A stretch of DNA of 20,417 bases from JBHHYR01 sp046757585 (GCA_046757585.1 JBHHYR010000053.1:1-20417), one strand, 5' to 3'. Counted from the first letter of the stretch, positions 1-7,854 are shown. Numbers and translations: made by a program. The notes: a model not told the origin generated them from the sequence alone.

Positions 1-1
1 G

Positions 2-49
2 GCCCGCTGGTACGCAGCGGTATCCGGCCGGCCGAGCGCGCAGGCATAA
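2..49 (+). CDS. possible 3' end of an upstream gene
   Basis: This frame is open from the window edge to a TAA at 47-49 and would encode a 15-residue tail ending in RPSAQA, 29 bp before the next start. It could be the C-terminus of a gene that begins outside the window. The stretch is too short to show homology, and the frame that continues into the next gene is also open here, so this is only a possibility. Confidence 0.2.
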   Translation, partial: ARWYAAVSGRPSAQA

Positions 50-78
50 CGCCCGTACGGCCGAGAAGAAGGTCAACC

Positions 79-942
79 ATGAAGTTCGGGATTATGTTTG
101 CCAATGCTGGGCCTTTCGCGTTTCCTGACCATCTAGAAAGCCTCGCCCGGAGCGCCGACGAAGTCGGCATCGAGTCGATATGGACCGTGGAACACGTCGT
201 CGTGCCAGTCGACTACAAATCCGCATATCCCTACAGCAAGTCCGGCAAGATGCCGGGACCGGAGAACGCGCCGATTCCGGATCCGATTCTCCCCCTCGCT
301 TTTGCGGCCGCCGTGACGAAAAGGCTCCGGCTTGGCACTGGCGTCGTCATCCTGCCGCAGCGGCATCCGACGTACGTCGCCAAGGAAATGGCCACGCTCG
401 ACGTGCTTTCAGATGGGCGGGCCATGTTGGGTGTCGGCATCGGCTGGCTGCGGGAAGAGTTCGCTGCCGTCGGCGTTCCGTTCAAGGAGCGCGCCGCGCG
501 CACGAACGAAGCGATCCGGGCGATCCGATCGCTGTGGAAGGAAACGCCCGAAGCATTCGCCGGAACCTTCTACGCATGGGGACCCGTGGAATGCCATCCA
601 AAGCCGGTGCAGAAGCCGGGCCCGCCTATCGTGATCGGGGGCCACAGCAGCGGTGCAGCGCGGCGTGCGGCGCACTACGGGAACGGGTTCTTCCCCGCAC
701 GCGGTGATTACGACGCATTACCCAAACTGCTCTCCGTCTTGCGCGATGAATGCGCCAAGATCGGGCGCAACCCGGACGAAATCGAGCTGACAACGGGCAC
801 GGGACACGTAGACCTCGACGCCGTGCGCCGCTACCAAGACTTGGGCATCGCACGCCTTGCCATCGCACCGCCGGCGTTCGACAAGGACGGCATCCGCCGA
901 GGATTGCACGACTTCGCCGACCAGGTGATCGCCAAGCTTTGA
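79..942 (+). CDS. LLM class F420-dependent oxidoreductase
   Basis: This is a 287-residue luciferase-like monooxygenase-fold (TIM barrel) protein resembling the Rv2161c-type F420-dependent oxidoreductase family. Visible family signatures are the N-terminal strand MKFGIMFAN, the segment WTVEHVVVPVDYKSAYPYS at about residues 35-53, KRLRLGTGVVILPQRHP near 81-97, the core LDVLSDGRAMLGVGIGWLREEF, and GPPIVIGGHSSGAARRAA in the second half. Length is normal for the family. The ATG has a purine-rich ribosome site (GAGAAGAAGG, 63-72) at 6 nt spacing. The family moves hydride between reduced F420 and an organic substrate in the cytosol. The substrate cannot be read from sequence, and some members may use FMN. 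It precedes an amidohydrolase on the same strand by about 150 bp, which may reflect a shared catabolic role. Confidence 0.9.
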   Translation: MKFGIMFANAGPFAFPDHLESLARSADEVGIESIWTVEHVVVPVDYKSAYPYSKSGKMPGPENAPIPDPILPLAFAAAVTKRLRLGTGVVILPQRHPTYVAKEMATLDVLSDGRAMLGVGIGWLREEFAAVGVPFKERAARTNEAIRAIRSLWKETPEAFAGTFYAWGPVECHPKPVQKPGPPIVIGGHSSGAARRAAHYGNGFFPARGDYDALPKLLSVLRDECAKIGRNPDEIELTTGTGHVDLDAVRRYQDLGIARLAIAPPAFDKDGIRRGLHDFADQVIAKL

Positions 943-1077
943 ACCTGCTCCTGGGTGGCGCGCAGCGCCAGCGTTGGCTCCGTCAGGCGGCAGCGCTCCT
1001 GCAGCGTGCACAGTCACCCGATCGGCCATGGACATTGAGGGTACCCGTAGGCATGCTGGACCCAGATTGCTGATTAC

Positions 1078-1084
1078 GGGGAGG
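1078..1084 (+). promoter_or_regulatory. ribosome binding site fixing the deacylase start
   Basis: GGGGAGG lies 6 nt before the ATG at 1091. The same frame is open back to 974, but the extra 39 residues look non-native (arginine- and alanine-rich) and no Shine-Dalgarno supports that start. Confidence 0.7.
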
Positions 1085-1090
1085 TGCCGG

Positions 1091-2719
1091 ATGGAATGCG
1101 AACTCAAGCTAGCGGGTGGACAAGTCATCGACGGCTCGGGAACGCCTGCGATGCGCGCAGATGTCACAATCACGAACGGGACCATTACTGCGGTGGGGGC
1201 TCTGGACCAGGTGGCAGCGGCACGAGTGGTAGACTGCACGGCAAAGACGATCGTCCCGGGCTTTGTCGACATTCACTCACACGCCGACTGGCTGCTGCCG
1301 GGCACAGACCACGGCCGTCTCATCGAACCGTTCATCCGTCAAGGGATAACCTCCCTGGTGGGTGGAAACTGTGGCTTCAGCCCGGCGCCGATCACCGCGG
1401 TGAATCGTGAGGCTGCCCGCGATGCGAGCCATCTCATCGTCGACGATGCGATCGACTTTCGCTGGACTTCCATGGAGCAGTTCCTCGACGCTCTGCAAGA
1501 AGGTGGGGTGGCGTTGAACGTCGCCCAGCTCGTCGGTCACGGCACGGTGCGGGCTGCCGTCACTGGCGCACTCAACATGGCCGCTCCGGATGCCTCCGAA
1601 CTCGGCCGGATGGAAGACCTCGTGCGCGAAGCCCTCGACGCGGGCTGCGTCGGGGTGAGCAGCGGCCTCGGCTACCCGCCGGGCATCTTCGCGCAAGAGG
1701 ACGAACTAGCCGCCTTTGCGCGCTGGGCAGCACGAGAGGGGAAGATCTTCACTTCACATCTTAAGGCCTACAGCTGGATCAGCGCAGCCTACATGACCGA
1801 TCCAACCAACGAGTTCCATAACCTTGCAGCGATCCGCGAGATCTTGCGCGTCGCCCAGGCCGCACAGGTGCGGCTGCAAATCAGCCACCTGATTTTTGTG
1901 GGGCGCCAGACGTGGCCTAGCTGCTCCGACGCCATCCGTTTGATCGAGGATGCGCATGCCGGGGGCTTGGATGTGGCCTTCGATGCGTTCCCCTACACCG
2001 CCGGCAACACCACGGCGAGCGTGCTGTTTCCGCCTGCCCTCCTGCCGCGCCTCGAGGAGGTTCTGGACAACCCTGAGGAACGGGCCAACCTGCACGACTT
2101 CGCTGAGAGTACCTTCGCCGCCATTGGCCTCGGGCTAGGTGACATCCAAATCATGAACGCCAACGCACCGCACTTTGATCAGTACAATGGCTTGCGCATC
2201 ACCGAAGCAGCCTCACGTGAAGGTATGGACCCATTCGATTTCTACTGCCGCTTGGTGGTCGACAGCAACCGCATGGCGCGTGTGCTCATCCACACGTACA
2301 GTGGCGACGCCGGCGAAGAAACAGCGCTGCAAGCGGTGTTGGGGCATCGGGGGTGCAGCATTGAAACGGACACCTTTGTGACCGATCGAGGCCACCAGAA
2401 CCCCGCCAGCTACGGCACATTTCCCCGTGTCCTGAGTACCTACGTCAGAGCTGGCCTGTTTCCCATCGAGGAGGCGGTCTACAAGATGACCGGGGCACCT
2501 GCTGAGCGGCTGCGCTGGACGGATCGCGGCTGGGTCCGTCGAGGATGTGCTGCGGACCTCGTAGTGCTGGACTGCGCGCAGCTTCAGGACACTGCCACGT
2601 TTGCAGATCCCGCACGCTTTCCGACGGGCATCGAGCACGTCTTCATCAACGGTCGCCACGTTTTGAACGGCGACGCTTACGACGCAGGCGCAAGGGCCGG
2701 CCGCGTCATCCGGATGTAA
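1091..2719 (+). CDS. N-acyl-D-amino-acid deacylase family amidohydrolase
   Basis: This is a 542-residue metal-dependent amidohydrolase of the D-aminoacylase (amidohydrolase 3) family, which hydrolyses N-acyl-D-amino acids or related amides. The N-terminal small beta domain (LKLAGGQVIDGSGTP) leads into DIHSHAD with H62 and H64. GGNCGFSPAP follows with C94. SHLK has H223 and QISHL has H266. The late signature is GHQNPASYGTFPRVL, and the C-terminal beta domain contains GCAADLVVLD. These residues line up by order and spacing with the known metal ligands of Alcaligenes D-aminoacylase (two His, Cys96, His220, His250). No signal peptide is evident, so it is probably cytosolic. The start at 1091 was chosen for its ribosome site and because homology begins there. 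Related enzymes in this family include dihydroorotase-like and N-acyl-D-glutamate deacylases, so the exact substrate is open. Confidence 0.88.
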   Translation: MECELKLAGGQVIDGSGTPAMRADVTITNGTITAVGALDQVAAARVVDCTAKTIVPGFVDIHSHADWLLPGTDHGRLIEPFIRQGITSLVGGNCGFSPAPITAVNREAARDASHLIVDDAIDFRWTSMEQFLDALQEGGVALNVAQLVGHGTVRAAVTGALNMAAPDASELGRMEDLVREALDAGCVGVSSGLGYPPGIFAQEDELAAFARWAAREGKIFTSHLKAYSWISAAYMTDPTNEFHNLAAIREILRVAQAAQVRLQISHLIFVGRQTWPSCSDAIRLIEDAHAGGLDVAFDAFPYTAGNTTASVLFPPALLPRLEEVLDNPEERANLHDFAESTFAAIGLGLGDIQIMNANAPHFDQYNGLRITEAASREGMDPFDFYCRLVVDSNRMARVLIHTYSGDAGEETALQAVLGHRGCSIETDTFVTDRGHQNPASYGTFPRVLSTYVRAGLFPIEEAVYKMTGAPAERLRWTDRGWVRRGCAADLVVLDCAQLQDTATFADPARFPTGIEHVFINGRHVLNGDAYDAGARAGRVIRM

Positions 2720-2847
2720 GGCGGCCGCCGGGAACACAACGTTCCTCGCCAGCTATAGGTACGCCGGAGGGCAGCTCCCCAACCTGCCCCGGGCCCCCGG
2801 CTCTGCGGTGACTGGCAGCGAGCCGCGCGCTTCCTCGCACGCCGGGC

Positions 2848-2866
2848 GATCCCACTCAGCGGGATC
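2848..2866. repeat. short inverted repeat upstream of the ABC operon promoter
   Basis: GATCCC (2848-2853) and GGGATC (2861-2866) form a perfect 6-bp inverted repeat around a 7-nt spacer, 8 bp before the candidate -35 box. It has no T-tract, so it is not an intrinsic terminator. It could be an operator, or chance. Apart from this and the promoter, I see nothing else in the 195-bp gap 2720-2914. Confidence 0.3.
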
Positions 2867-2874
2867 TCGCACGG

Positions 2875-2903
2875 TTGAGACGCTTGCCCACGTCGTCTAC
2901 GAT
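2875..2903 (+). promoter_or_regulatory. candidate sigma70-type promoter for the Gld-like ABC operon
   Basis: TTGAGA (2875-2880) and TACGAT (2898-2903) are separated by 17 bp. The first matches the -35 consensus at 5 of 6 positions and the second matches the -10 at 4 of 6. Transcription would begin near 2910, only about 5 nt before the ATG at 2915. No Shine-Dalgarno precedes that ATG, so the mRNA may be leaderless. Confidence 0.5.
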
Positions 2904-2914
2904 GTAGCCGTCCA

Positions 2915-3901
2915 ATGATCCAGGCCGAGCACCTGACGAAGCGTTTCGGCGCCTTCACCGCGATATCAGATGTGTCCTTTGAGGTCAGGCGTGGCGAGGT
3001 CATGGGCTTCCTGGGACCGAACGGGGCGGGTAAGAGCACGACCATGCGGATCCTCTGCGGCGTATTCCCGCCAACGACGGGCCGTGCCATCGTTGCCGGG
3101 TACGACGCGGTCGCTGACTCATTGCGGGCCCGCCGCGTCGTCGGATACTTCCCCGAACGGGTATCGCTCTATCTCGACATGACGGTCCGCGAATACCTGC
3201 GCTATGTCGCAGAGATGAAGGGGCTCCCTCACCAGCGCCAGAAGGGCGAAGTCGATCGAGCGCTGCACAGCACGAGCGTCACCCACGTCGCACACCGTCT
3301 CATCGGCACCCTGTCGAAGGGATACCGGCAGCGCGTCGGCATCGCCCAAGCGCTGGTTGGCCAGCCGCATGTCCTCGTGCTCGACGAGCCCACTGCAGGT
3401 CTCGATCCCGAGCAGGTCGCCGAAATGCGGCGGCTGATCCGCAGCCTCCGCGGGCAAAGCACCGTCATCCTATCCACTCACATTCTGCCGGAGGTGGAAG
3501 CGACATGCGACCGGGTCATCATCATCAACCAAGGTCGCATCCTCGCGGTCGATACACCGTACAACCTCAACCAGCGCCTCCGCCAGACCTCGCAGATTTA
3601 TGTGGAAGTGCTGGGGCCACCGGCGGCTGTCGCCGAGTGCCTGCGTCGTGTCGCAGGCGTCCGAAGTGTGGAAGTGGCTCCATCCCCGCCGGATGGTGCA
3701 GCAGCGCTGACGGTCGTGACCGAGAAGGACCGCGACCTGCGGGCGGAACTGGCGGCGCATATCACCGGAGCCCGCTGGAGGCTGCAAGAACTGCGGCCTG
3801 TAGCGTTGTCGCTCGAAGCCATCTTCCTGAGCCTTGTCGGTGCTCCCGAAGGTACTGCGTCGCCCGCCGATCATGAAATTTCTCGTCGTTTGTCGCCGTG
3901 A
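2915..3901 (+). CDS. ABC transporter ATP-binding protein (GldA/CcmA-like)
   Basis: This 328-residue protein has one ABC ATPase domain (about 1-220) and a C-terminal extension. It shows Walker A GPNGAGKST (34-42), a YFPERVSLY segment in place of a classical Q-loop (near 78-86), the signature LSKGYRQR (133-140), Walker B plus catalytic glutamate LVLDEPTAGLDP (154-165) and the switch histidine H189 in STH. The substituted Q-loop region and the overall pattern match the Gld-type and multidrug/gliding-type ABC-2 exporters. The C-terminal 100 residues resemble the regulatory tail common in this group. It should power the permease encoded immediately downstream, whose start lies inside this gene (29-bp overlap). 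No ribosome site is seen and the start is close to the candidate transcription start. Cargo is unknown. Confidence 0.9.
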   Translation: MIQAEHLTKRFGAFTAISDVSFEVRRGEVMGFLGPNGAGKSTTMRILCGVFPPTTGRAIVAGYDAVADSLRARRVVGYFPERVSLYLDMTVREYLRYVAEMKGLPHQRQKGEVDRALHSTSVTHVAHRLIGTLSKGYRQRVGIAQALVGQPHVLVLDEPTAGLDPEQVAEMRRLIRSLRGQSTVILSTHILPEVEATCDRVIIINQGRILAVDTPYNLNQRLRQTSQIYVEVLGPPAAVAECLRRVAGVRSVEVAPSPPDGAAALTVVTEKDRDLRAELAAHITGARWRLQELRPVALSLEAIFLSLVGAPEGTASPADHEISRRLSP

Positions 3902-4613
3902 GCTGCGCTCCTACTTCGGCTCCTACATCGCCTACGTCCTGCTGGCGGTGTTCTTGCTGCTGAGTGGCTACTTCTTCTACAGTGATCTGATTCTCTTCGT
4001 CCTGTTCGGTGGTTATGTCTTGCCGACCGGCCTGTGGCAATTCGTGTTTCTCGACATGCGTTACTGTGCGCTGCTCGTGCTGCCCCTGGTCACCATGCGG
4101 TTGTTCGCCGAGGAGAAGAAGCTCGGGACCATCGAACTGCTATGGACCTATCCGGTGCGTGACGGTGAGATCGTGGTCGGGAAATTCTTGGCGTGCTGGA
4201 TCTTTTTCCTCCTCATGCTGCTGCTCACCGCCATCAACCCCCTCATCTTCTATCAGTTCTACCAGTTCTACGTTGGCCCGTTGCTTGCGGCCTATCTGGG
4301 GTTCTTCCTTCTGGGCACGGCCTTTATCGCCTGCGGCCTGTTCATCTCGTCCCTCACGGAGAATCAAGTTGTGAGCGCCATGGGCACCTACGGCATCCTT
4401 GTCTTCTTTTGGTTCCTGACCTGGAATGAAGAGGCAGCGAATGAACGGATCGTGCACATCCTGCTGCAGCTGTCGCTCTTCGACCATTTCTACAATTTTT
4501 CCCGCGGTGTCATCGACACGAGAGACGTCATGTTCTTTGTCCTTTTTGTAAGCTTCTTCTTGTTCTTGACGCTGCAGTCTCTGAACGCCCGCAAATGGCG
4601 TGGGGTCCGGTAA
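3873..4613 (+). CDS. ABC-2 type permease, GldF-like
   Basis: This is a 246-residue integral membrane protein with about six hydrophobic segments. The opening KFLVVCRRELRSYFGSYIAY, an amphipathic start followed by the first membrane helix, is typical of ABC-2/GldF permeases. The central LVTMRLFAEEKKLGTIELL block is the most diagnostic GldF motif. The start at 3873 was preferred over an upstream TTG at 3834 because the family N-terminus begins there. It overlaps the ATPase gene, which implies translational coupling. It forms the inner-membrane channel of the transporter with the ATPase and works with the GldG-like protein that follows. In Bacteroidota, GldA, GldF and GldG act in gliding, but homologous modules are found in many non-gliding phyla, so gliding is not implied here. 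Confidence 0.88.
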   Translation: MKFLVVCRRELRSYFGSYIAYVLLAVFLLLSGYFFYSDLILFVLFGGYVLPTGLWQFVFLDMRYCALLVLPLVTMRLFAEEKKLGTIELLWTYPVRDGEIVVGKFLACWIFFLLMLLLTAINPLIFYQFYQFYVGPLLAAYLGFFLLGTAFIACGLFISSLTENQVVSAMGTYGILVFFWFLTWNEEAANERIVHILLQLSLFDHFYNFSRGVIDTRDVMFFVLFVSFFLFLTLQSLNARKWRGVR

Positions 4614-4615
4614 GC

Positions 4616-6037
4616 ATGCGCAGCCTCTTGCCTCCACTCCGCCACTCGGCCAGCCACGCCGTACTCCTCGTGATGCAGGTGATCATCGCTGGCGTGTTCT
4701 TTGGACTCCTGCTCCTGCTGGCCGGGCGTCACAACCATCGGTTCGATTTGACACCCACACAGCGTTTCGTCCTGTCAGACCAGGCGCGAGGTGTAGCCCG
4801 GGGGGTCGATGTCCCCATCCGAATCACCGCCTTCTACAACGCCCAGCAGCCTGAGGAACGGCGCAGGATGGAGGATCTCTTGCAACTCTTCCACGACGCG
4901 TCGTCCCAGATCACCTATCGGCTCGCGGACCTCGATCGGTCTCCGGCGTTGGCGAAGAAATATGGTGTCAGCAGTTTCAATACCGGTGTGATCGAAACAG
5001 CCGGCACAGTTCGCAAACTGCCTACTGTGGACGAAGAAGAGATTACGAACGGACTGCTCAAGCTCACCCGGACCGAGAAACGCACGCTCTGCTTTGTCAC
5101 CGGTCATGGCGAGCACAGTCCCAAAGATGCGAGTGACCGCACCGGCTACAGCGAGGTGAGCAAGGCACTGGAGAAGGAAAACTTCCGGATTCGCACCTTG
5201 GAGGTCGTGCCCAAGGAGGGCGTTCCCACCGCTTGCACAGTTGTGATTCTCGCCGGCCCGAGGAAGAACTTGCTGCCCGGTGAGGCCGACCAACTCTCAG
5301 GCTATTTCCAGGCGGGTGGAAGCATCCTCCTCATGGTCGATCCGCAGGCACCAGCGTCGCTGCTGCGTTTCCTCGCACGCCACAGTGTCCGCGCAGACAA
5401 TGACGTGGTCGTCGACGAACGCAACCGCTTCTATGGCGCGGACAGCTTCATGCCGCGGGTGCCGATCTTCGACAAGAGCACCTTTGGCAGAAAGCTTGAT
5501 ACAGCGGCAGTCTTCGCGCTCGCACGGACGGTGTCGCCGATAAAAGACGCGGACAGCAACATGGAGGTCCTGCTGATTGCGCTCACCTCGAAGGACAGCT
5601 GGGCCCGCATCGACGGCGGCGAGATTCCCGAGGGTACGGTCCGATTCCGCCGCGAACTGGATAAGCGTGGCCCGCTGCCGGTCGCGGTCAAGGTTGAAAC
5701 CAAGGACCACACGCCTGCGGACTCGCTGCACGCGACACCTGCCCGGCAACGCGGCCGTATGATCGTGTTCGGTGACTCGGACTTCGCCAGCAACTTGTAC
5801 CTGAACCTGCTCGGCAACAAGGACCTGTTCATGAGCAGCATCGGCGTCCTGGCTGAAGATCAAGAACTGATCGCAATGCGGCGCAAAGGGTTGCCCCGGA
5901 GTTCACTCTCCCCGATTTTTCTCACGGCAGGCCAAGGACGCCTGATCTTCTGGACAGCCGTGGTCGTGCAGCCGGCCAGTTTTGCGCTGCTGGGTCTGGC
6001 AATCACATGGCGGCGGCGGCGGCGCGGCAGCTCTTAG
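4616..6037 (+). CDS. GldG-like ABC transporter auxiliary membrane protein
   Basis: This protein of about 473 residues has an N-terminal membrane helix (about 14-37), a large presumably periplasmic domain, and a C-terminal helix ending in a positive RRRRRGSS tail. This is the layout of GldG and the ABC_transp_aux family. Family features include the post-helix motif RFDLTPTQRFVLSDQA, DRSPALAKKYGVSSFNTGVI, the central FVTGHGEHSP, GGSILLMVDPQAP, and the late block FGDSDFASNLYLNLLGNKDLF. The soluble part is thought to be a DUF4350/ThuA-like fold with no established enzymatic activity. It begins 3 bp after the permease stop. An in-frame ATG at 4595 that overlaps the permease is an alternative start, but neither has a strong Shine-Dalgarno, and the shorter form gives the more typical basic N-terminus before the helix. 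Confidence 0.82.
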   Translation: MRSLLPPLRHSASHAVLLVMQVIIAGVFFGLLLLLAGRHNHRFDLTPTQRFVLSDQARGVARGVDVPIRITAFYNAQQPEERRRMEDLLQLFHDASSQITYRLADLDRSPALAKKYGVSSFNTGVIETAGTVRKLPTVDEEEITNGLLKLTRTEKRTLCFVTGHGEHSPKDASDRTGYSEVSKALEKENFRIRTLEVVPKEGVPTACTVVILAGPRKNLLPGEADQLSGYFQAGGSILLMVDPQAPASLLRFLARHSVRADNDVVVDERNRFYGADSFMPRVPIFDKSTFGRKLDTAAVFALARTVSPIKDADSNMEVLLIALTSKDSWARIDGGEIPEGTVRFRRELDKRGPLPVAVKVETKDHTPADSLHATPARQRGRMIVFGDSDFASNLYLNLLGNKDLFMSSIGVLAEDQELIAMRRKGLPRSSLSPIFLTAGQGRLIFWTAVVVQPASFALLGLAITWRRRRRGSS

Positions 6038-6040
6038 ACC

Positions 6041-6826
6041 ATGGGGTGGCGTGGCACCATCATTCTCGCGCTCCTGTCTGCTGCGGTAGGCGCCTACCTC
6101 TGGGTCGAAAAGGTGCCCCCGCAGGAGCACGGTAGGCCCCCGACGCTGCTCGGCGAACCACGCGTCGTCGAGCCGGAGCGACAGGTGCGGCATGTCCTCG
6201 ACTACGATCCTGCGGACGTCGTGGCCGTACGCCTCGAAAGGGACGGACACGCCCGCGAAGCCAAACGCAGCAACGGACGGTGGCAGGGAAGCACGAAGCC
6301 AGGCACGGTGAGTGATTTCCTCACCAGTGTGGCACAGCTTACGATTATCCTCGACATTCCGGATGGCACCAAGCAGTTGACGGATTATGGACTGCAACCG
6401 CCGCAGGATGTTCTGCATCTGCAGCTGCGTAATCGCGCCGCACCGCTGGTTCTCCAGATTGGCGATCGGAACCCTGCGGTGACGGGCGTCTATGTGCGTA
6501 TCGGTGAGAACGGTCCGGTGGCCTTGGCCGGTGCCCTGCTGCTGTGGGAGTTCGAGAAGGCGTTCGACGCCCTTTCGGAAGCAGGACAACCGACGCGGCG
6601 CAGTCTGAATCCCACACGCGTCATTTCCGGGTCGCCGCTGGCGCGCGCAGTTCCACCGTATTGCCGTCCGGGTCTCGCACCCACAACTGCTCACCGCCAA
6701 AGTCAAGCATGTCGACACCAGCGTCTCGCAACTCGCGGCGAGTGGTGCCAAGATCTTCCACTTCGACGGCGAAGTGGGGTTGAGTCGGGTCGATGCCTTC
6801 GGCCGCCGGCTGGTCACACTGGATGA
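6041..6826 (+). CDS. DUF4340 domain protein with a doubtful C-terminal tail
   Basis: The frame encodes 261 residues. An N-terminal membrane helix (about 5-22) is followed by a DUF4340-type domain to about residue 185, with ADVVAVRLERDG, NGRWQG, LTDYGLQPPQDVLHLQL, VLQIGDRNPAVTGVYVRI and LLWEFEKAFDALS. Such proteins usually accompany GldFG-type ABC modules and are thought to be membrane-anchored extracytoplasmic partners of unknown activity. The gene begins 3 bp after the GldG-like stop. From about residue 194 (nt 6621) the frame lies antisense to the VOC gene, and the peptide becomes arginine-, cysteine- and histidine-rich, as expected for a shadow frame. The native C-terminus is therefore probably near 6600 and the stop appears to have been lost, by a junction or a frameshift. 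A TGA in the +1 frame lies at 6606-6608. Confidence 0.7.
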   Translation: MGWRGTIILALLSAAVGAYLWVEKVPPQEHGRPPTLLGEPRVVEPERQVRHVLDYDPADVVAVRLERDGHAREAKRSNGRWQGSTKPGTVSDFLTSVAQLTIILDIPDGTKQLTDYGLQPPQDVLHLQLRNRAAPLVLQIGDRNPAVTGVYVRIGENGPVALAGALLLWEFEKAFDALSEAGQPTRRSLNPTRVISGSPLARAVPPYCRPGLAPTTAHRQSQACRHQRLATRGEWCQDLPLRRRSGVESGRCLRPPAGHTG

Positions 6827-6983
6827 GGTGCAGTTGGCCCTTCCCTAGCTGGTACCACACACCCGGAATTCCCATCTCTGGCCGCGGAGCCGGAGTGAAG
6901 CGTAACAGACCCTCGTAAAAGTCGCGTGACCGTTCGAGACTGCTGATACGAACGGATGCATGGTCGAGGCGGCGTTTGGCCAT
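6621..6983 (-). CDS. VOC (glyoxalase/bleomycin resistance/dioxygenase) family protein
   Basis: This is a 120-residue, single-domain-length vicinal oxygen chelate protein with paired beta-alpha-beta-beta-beta modules. The first strand is LDHASVRI (H8), then DFYEGLLRFTPAP, the middle strand GQLHLIQ (H52), the second module HFAVEV (H70) and the closing DPDGNTVELR (E111). These four residues sit where VOC enzymes place metal ligands, so a metal site is plausible. The ATG at 6983 was chosen, with GGCAGG a few nt upstream. A GTG lies one codon earlier. It starts 29 bp after the SDR gene ends on the same strand, suggesting co-transcription. Reaction and substrate are not predictable (lyase, isomerase, dioxygenase or resistance protein). 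Its 3' half is antisense to the DUF4340 frame, and the VOC frame is the one with clear homology. Confidence 0.85.
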   Translation of the reverse strand: MAKRRLDHASVRISSLERSRDFYEGLLRFTPAPRPEMGIPGVWYQLGKGQLHLIQCDQPAAEGIDPTQPHFAVEVEDLGTTRRELRDAGVDMLDFGGEQLWVRDPDGNTVELRAPAATRK

Positions 6984-7012
6984 CACGCCTGCCGGTCGCG
7001 CATCACTGGCAC

Positions 7013-7807
7013 TCAGCCGTCACCCATGAGACGGCTGAAGCTCGGTTGTCCCGTGACCGCCGTCACGCCACCATCAATCACGATCGCGGCCCCTGTCACG
7101 TACGACGCATCGTCCGACGCGAGAAAGGCCACCACAGCAGCGACCTCTTCCGGCCGTCCCACCCTGCCCATGGGCACCAGCTTCCCATACTCCTCTGCCG
7201 CACTCGGCAGGCCCAGCACCGGACTCAGTAGAGGAGTCTCAATGGGTCCGGGACACACCGCGTTCACGCGGATCCCCTCGCGCGCATGGTCGACGGCTAC
7301 CGTCCGGCTGAGGTTCACTACACCTGCCTTCGCAGCATTGTAGGCGACGAGACCATAATCACCGAACAGACCGGAAATCGAGGCGGTATTCACAATCGCG
7401 CCGCCGCCCGCGGCTCGTAATCGGGGAACGGCCGCACGGCAGCCGTAGAACACGGCGTGCAGGTCGACCGCGACCACCTGTTGCCACACCTCAATTTCCA
7501 GGTCAGGAGCCTTTCCGTACGCCCCGATGCCAGCATTGTTGAAGACAACGTTGAGCATCCCATACCGCGCTACAGCGGTCTCCATCAACCGATCAACCTG
7601 TGCGGGATCGCGCACGTCACTCTTCAGGAAATGCACGCTCGCGCCTGACTTGCTCAGTTCCTTCACAAGCCCCTCTCCAGCCGCTTCATTGATATCAGCC
7701 AGCACCAGGTTCGCACCCTCTGCCGCGAAACGCCGCGCTGTCGCGGCGCCAATGCCGGACGCTGCACCTGTAATCACCACAGTTTTCCCAGTAAACCGTT
7801 TATCCAT
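7013..7807 (-). CDS. SDR family NAD(P)-dependent oxidoreductase
   Basis: This is a 264-residue classical short-chain dehydrogenase. The cofactor motif TGAASGIG is at 13-20, Asp38 closes the second strand (favouring NAD over NADP), NNAG is at 90-93, and the catalytic S143, Y156 and K160 are present in NTASISG and YNAAK. NAVCPGPIETPL and the C-terminal YVTGAAIVIDGG are standard for the family, as in 3-oxoacyl-ACP reductase or cyclopentanol dehydrogenase-like members. The start at 7807 has GAGGGCGAG just upstream, whereas the longer open frame to 7864 adds an atypical leader. A TTGACC-17-TACGGT promoter lies immediately upstream. It is probably transcribed with the VOC gene. The alcohol or ketone substrate is unknown. 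Confidence 0.92.
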   Translation of the reverse strand: MDKRFTGKTVVITGAASGIGAATARRFAAEGANLVLADINEAAGEGLVKELSKSGASVHFLKSDVRDPAQVDRLMETAVARYGMLNVVFNNAGIGAYGKAPDLEIEVWQQVVAVDLHAVFYGCRAAVPRLRAAGGGAIVNTASISGLFGDYGLVAYNAAKAGVVNLSRTVAVDHAREGIRVNAVCPGPIETPLLSPVLGLPSAAEEYGKLVPMGRVGRPEEVAAVVAFLASDDASYVTGAAIVIDGGVTAVTGQPSFSRLMGDG

Positions 7808-7825
7808 CTCGCCCTCGCCACCCAG

Positions 7826-7854
7826 ACCGTACTGCGTCCCAAAGACCTGGTCAA
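7826..7854 (-). promoter_or_regulatory. candidate promoter for the SDR-VOC operon
   Basis: Read on the minus strand, TTGACC (7854-7849) and TACGGT (7831-7826) are separated by 17 bp. The -35 matches at 5 of 6 positions and the -10 is weaker (3 of 6). Transcription would start near 7819, giving a 12-nt leader that carries the GAGGGCGAG ribosome site. Confidence 0.45.

Noticed and set aside
956..970. Hairpin TGGCGC-GCA-GCGCCA after the LLM oxidoreductase gene
   Set aside because: The stem is perfect but short and no T-tract follows on either strand, so it is not a convincing intrinsic terminator. The rest of 943-1090 shows no promoter I would defend.
974..1090. N-terminal extension of the deacylase to 974
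   Set aside because: There is no ribosome site at 974 and the added residues do not resemble the family, while GGGGAGG lies 6 nt before the ATG at 1091.
5903..6817. 304-residue minus-strand open frame
   Set aside because: It is antisense to the GldG-like and DUF4340 genes, has no recognisable domain and crosses the end of the VOC gene in another frame.
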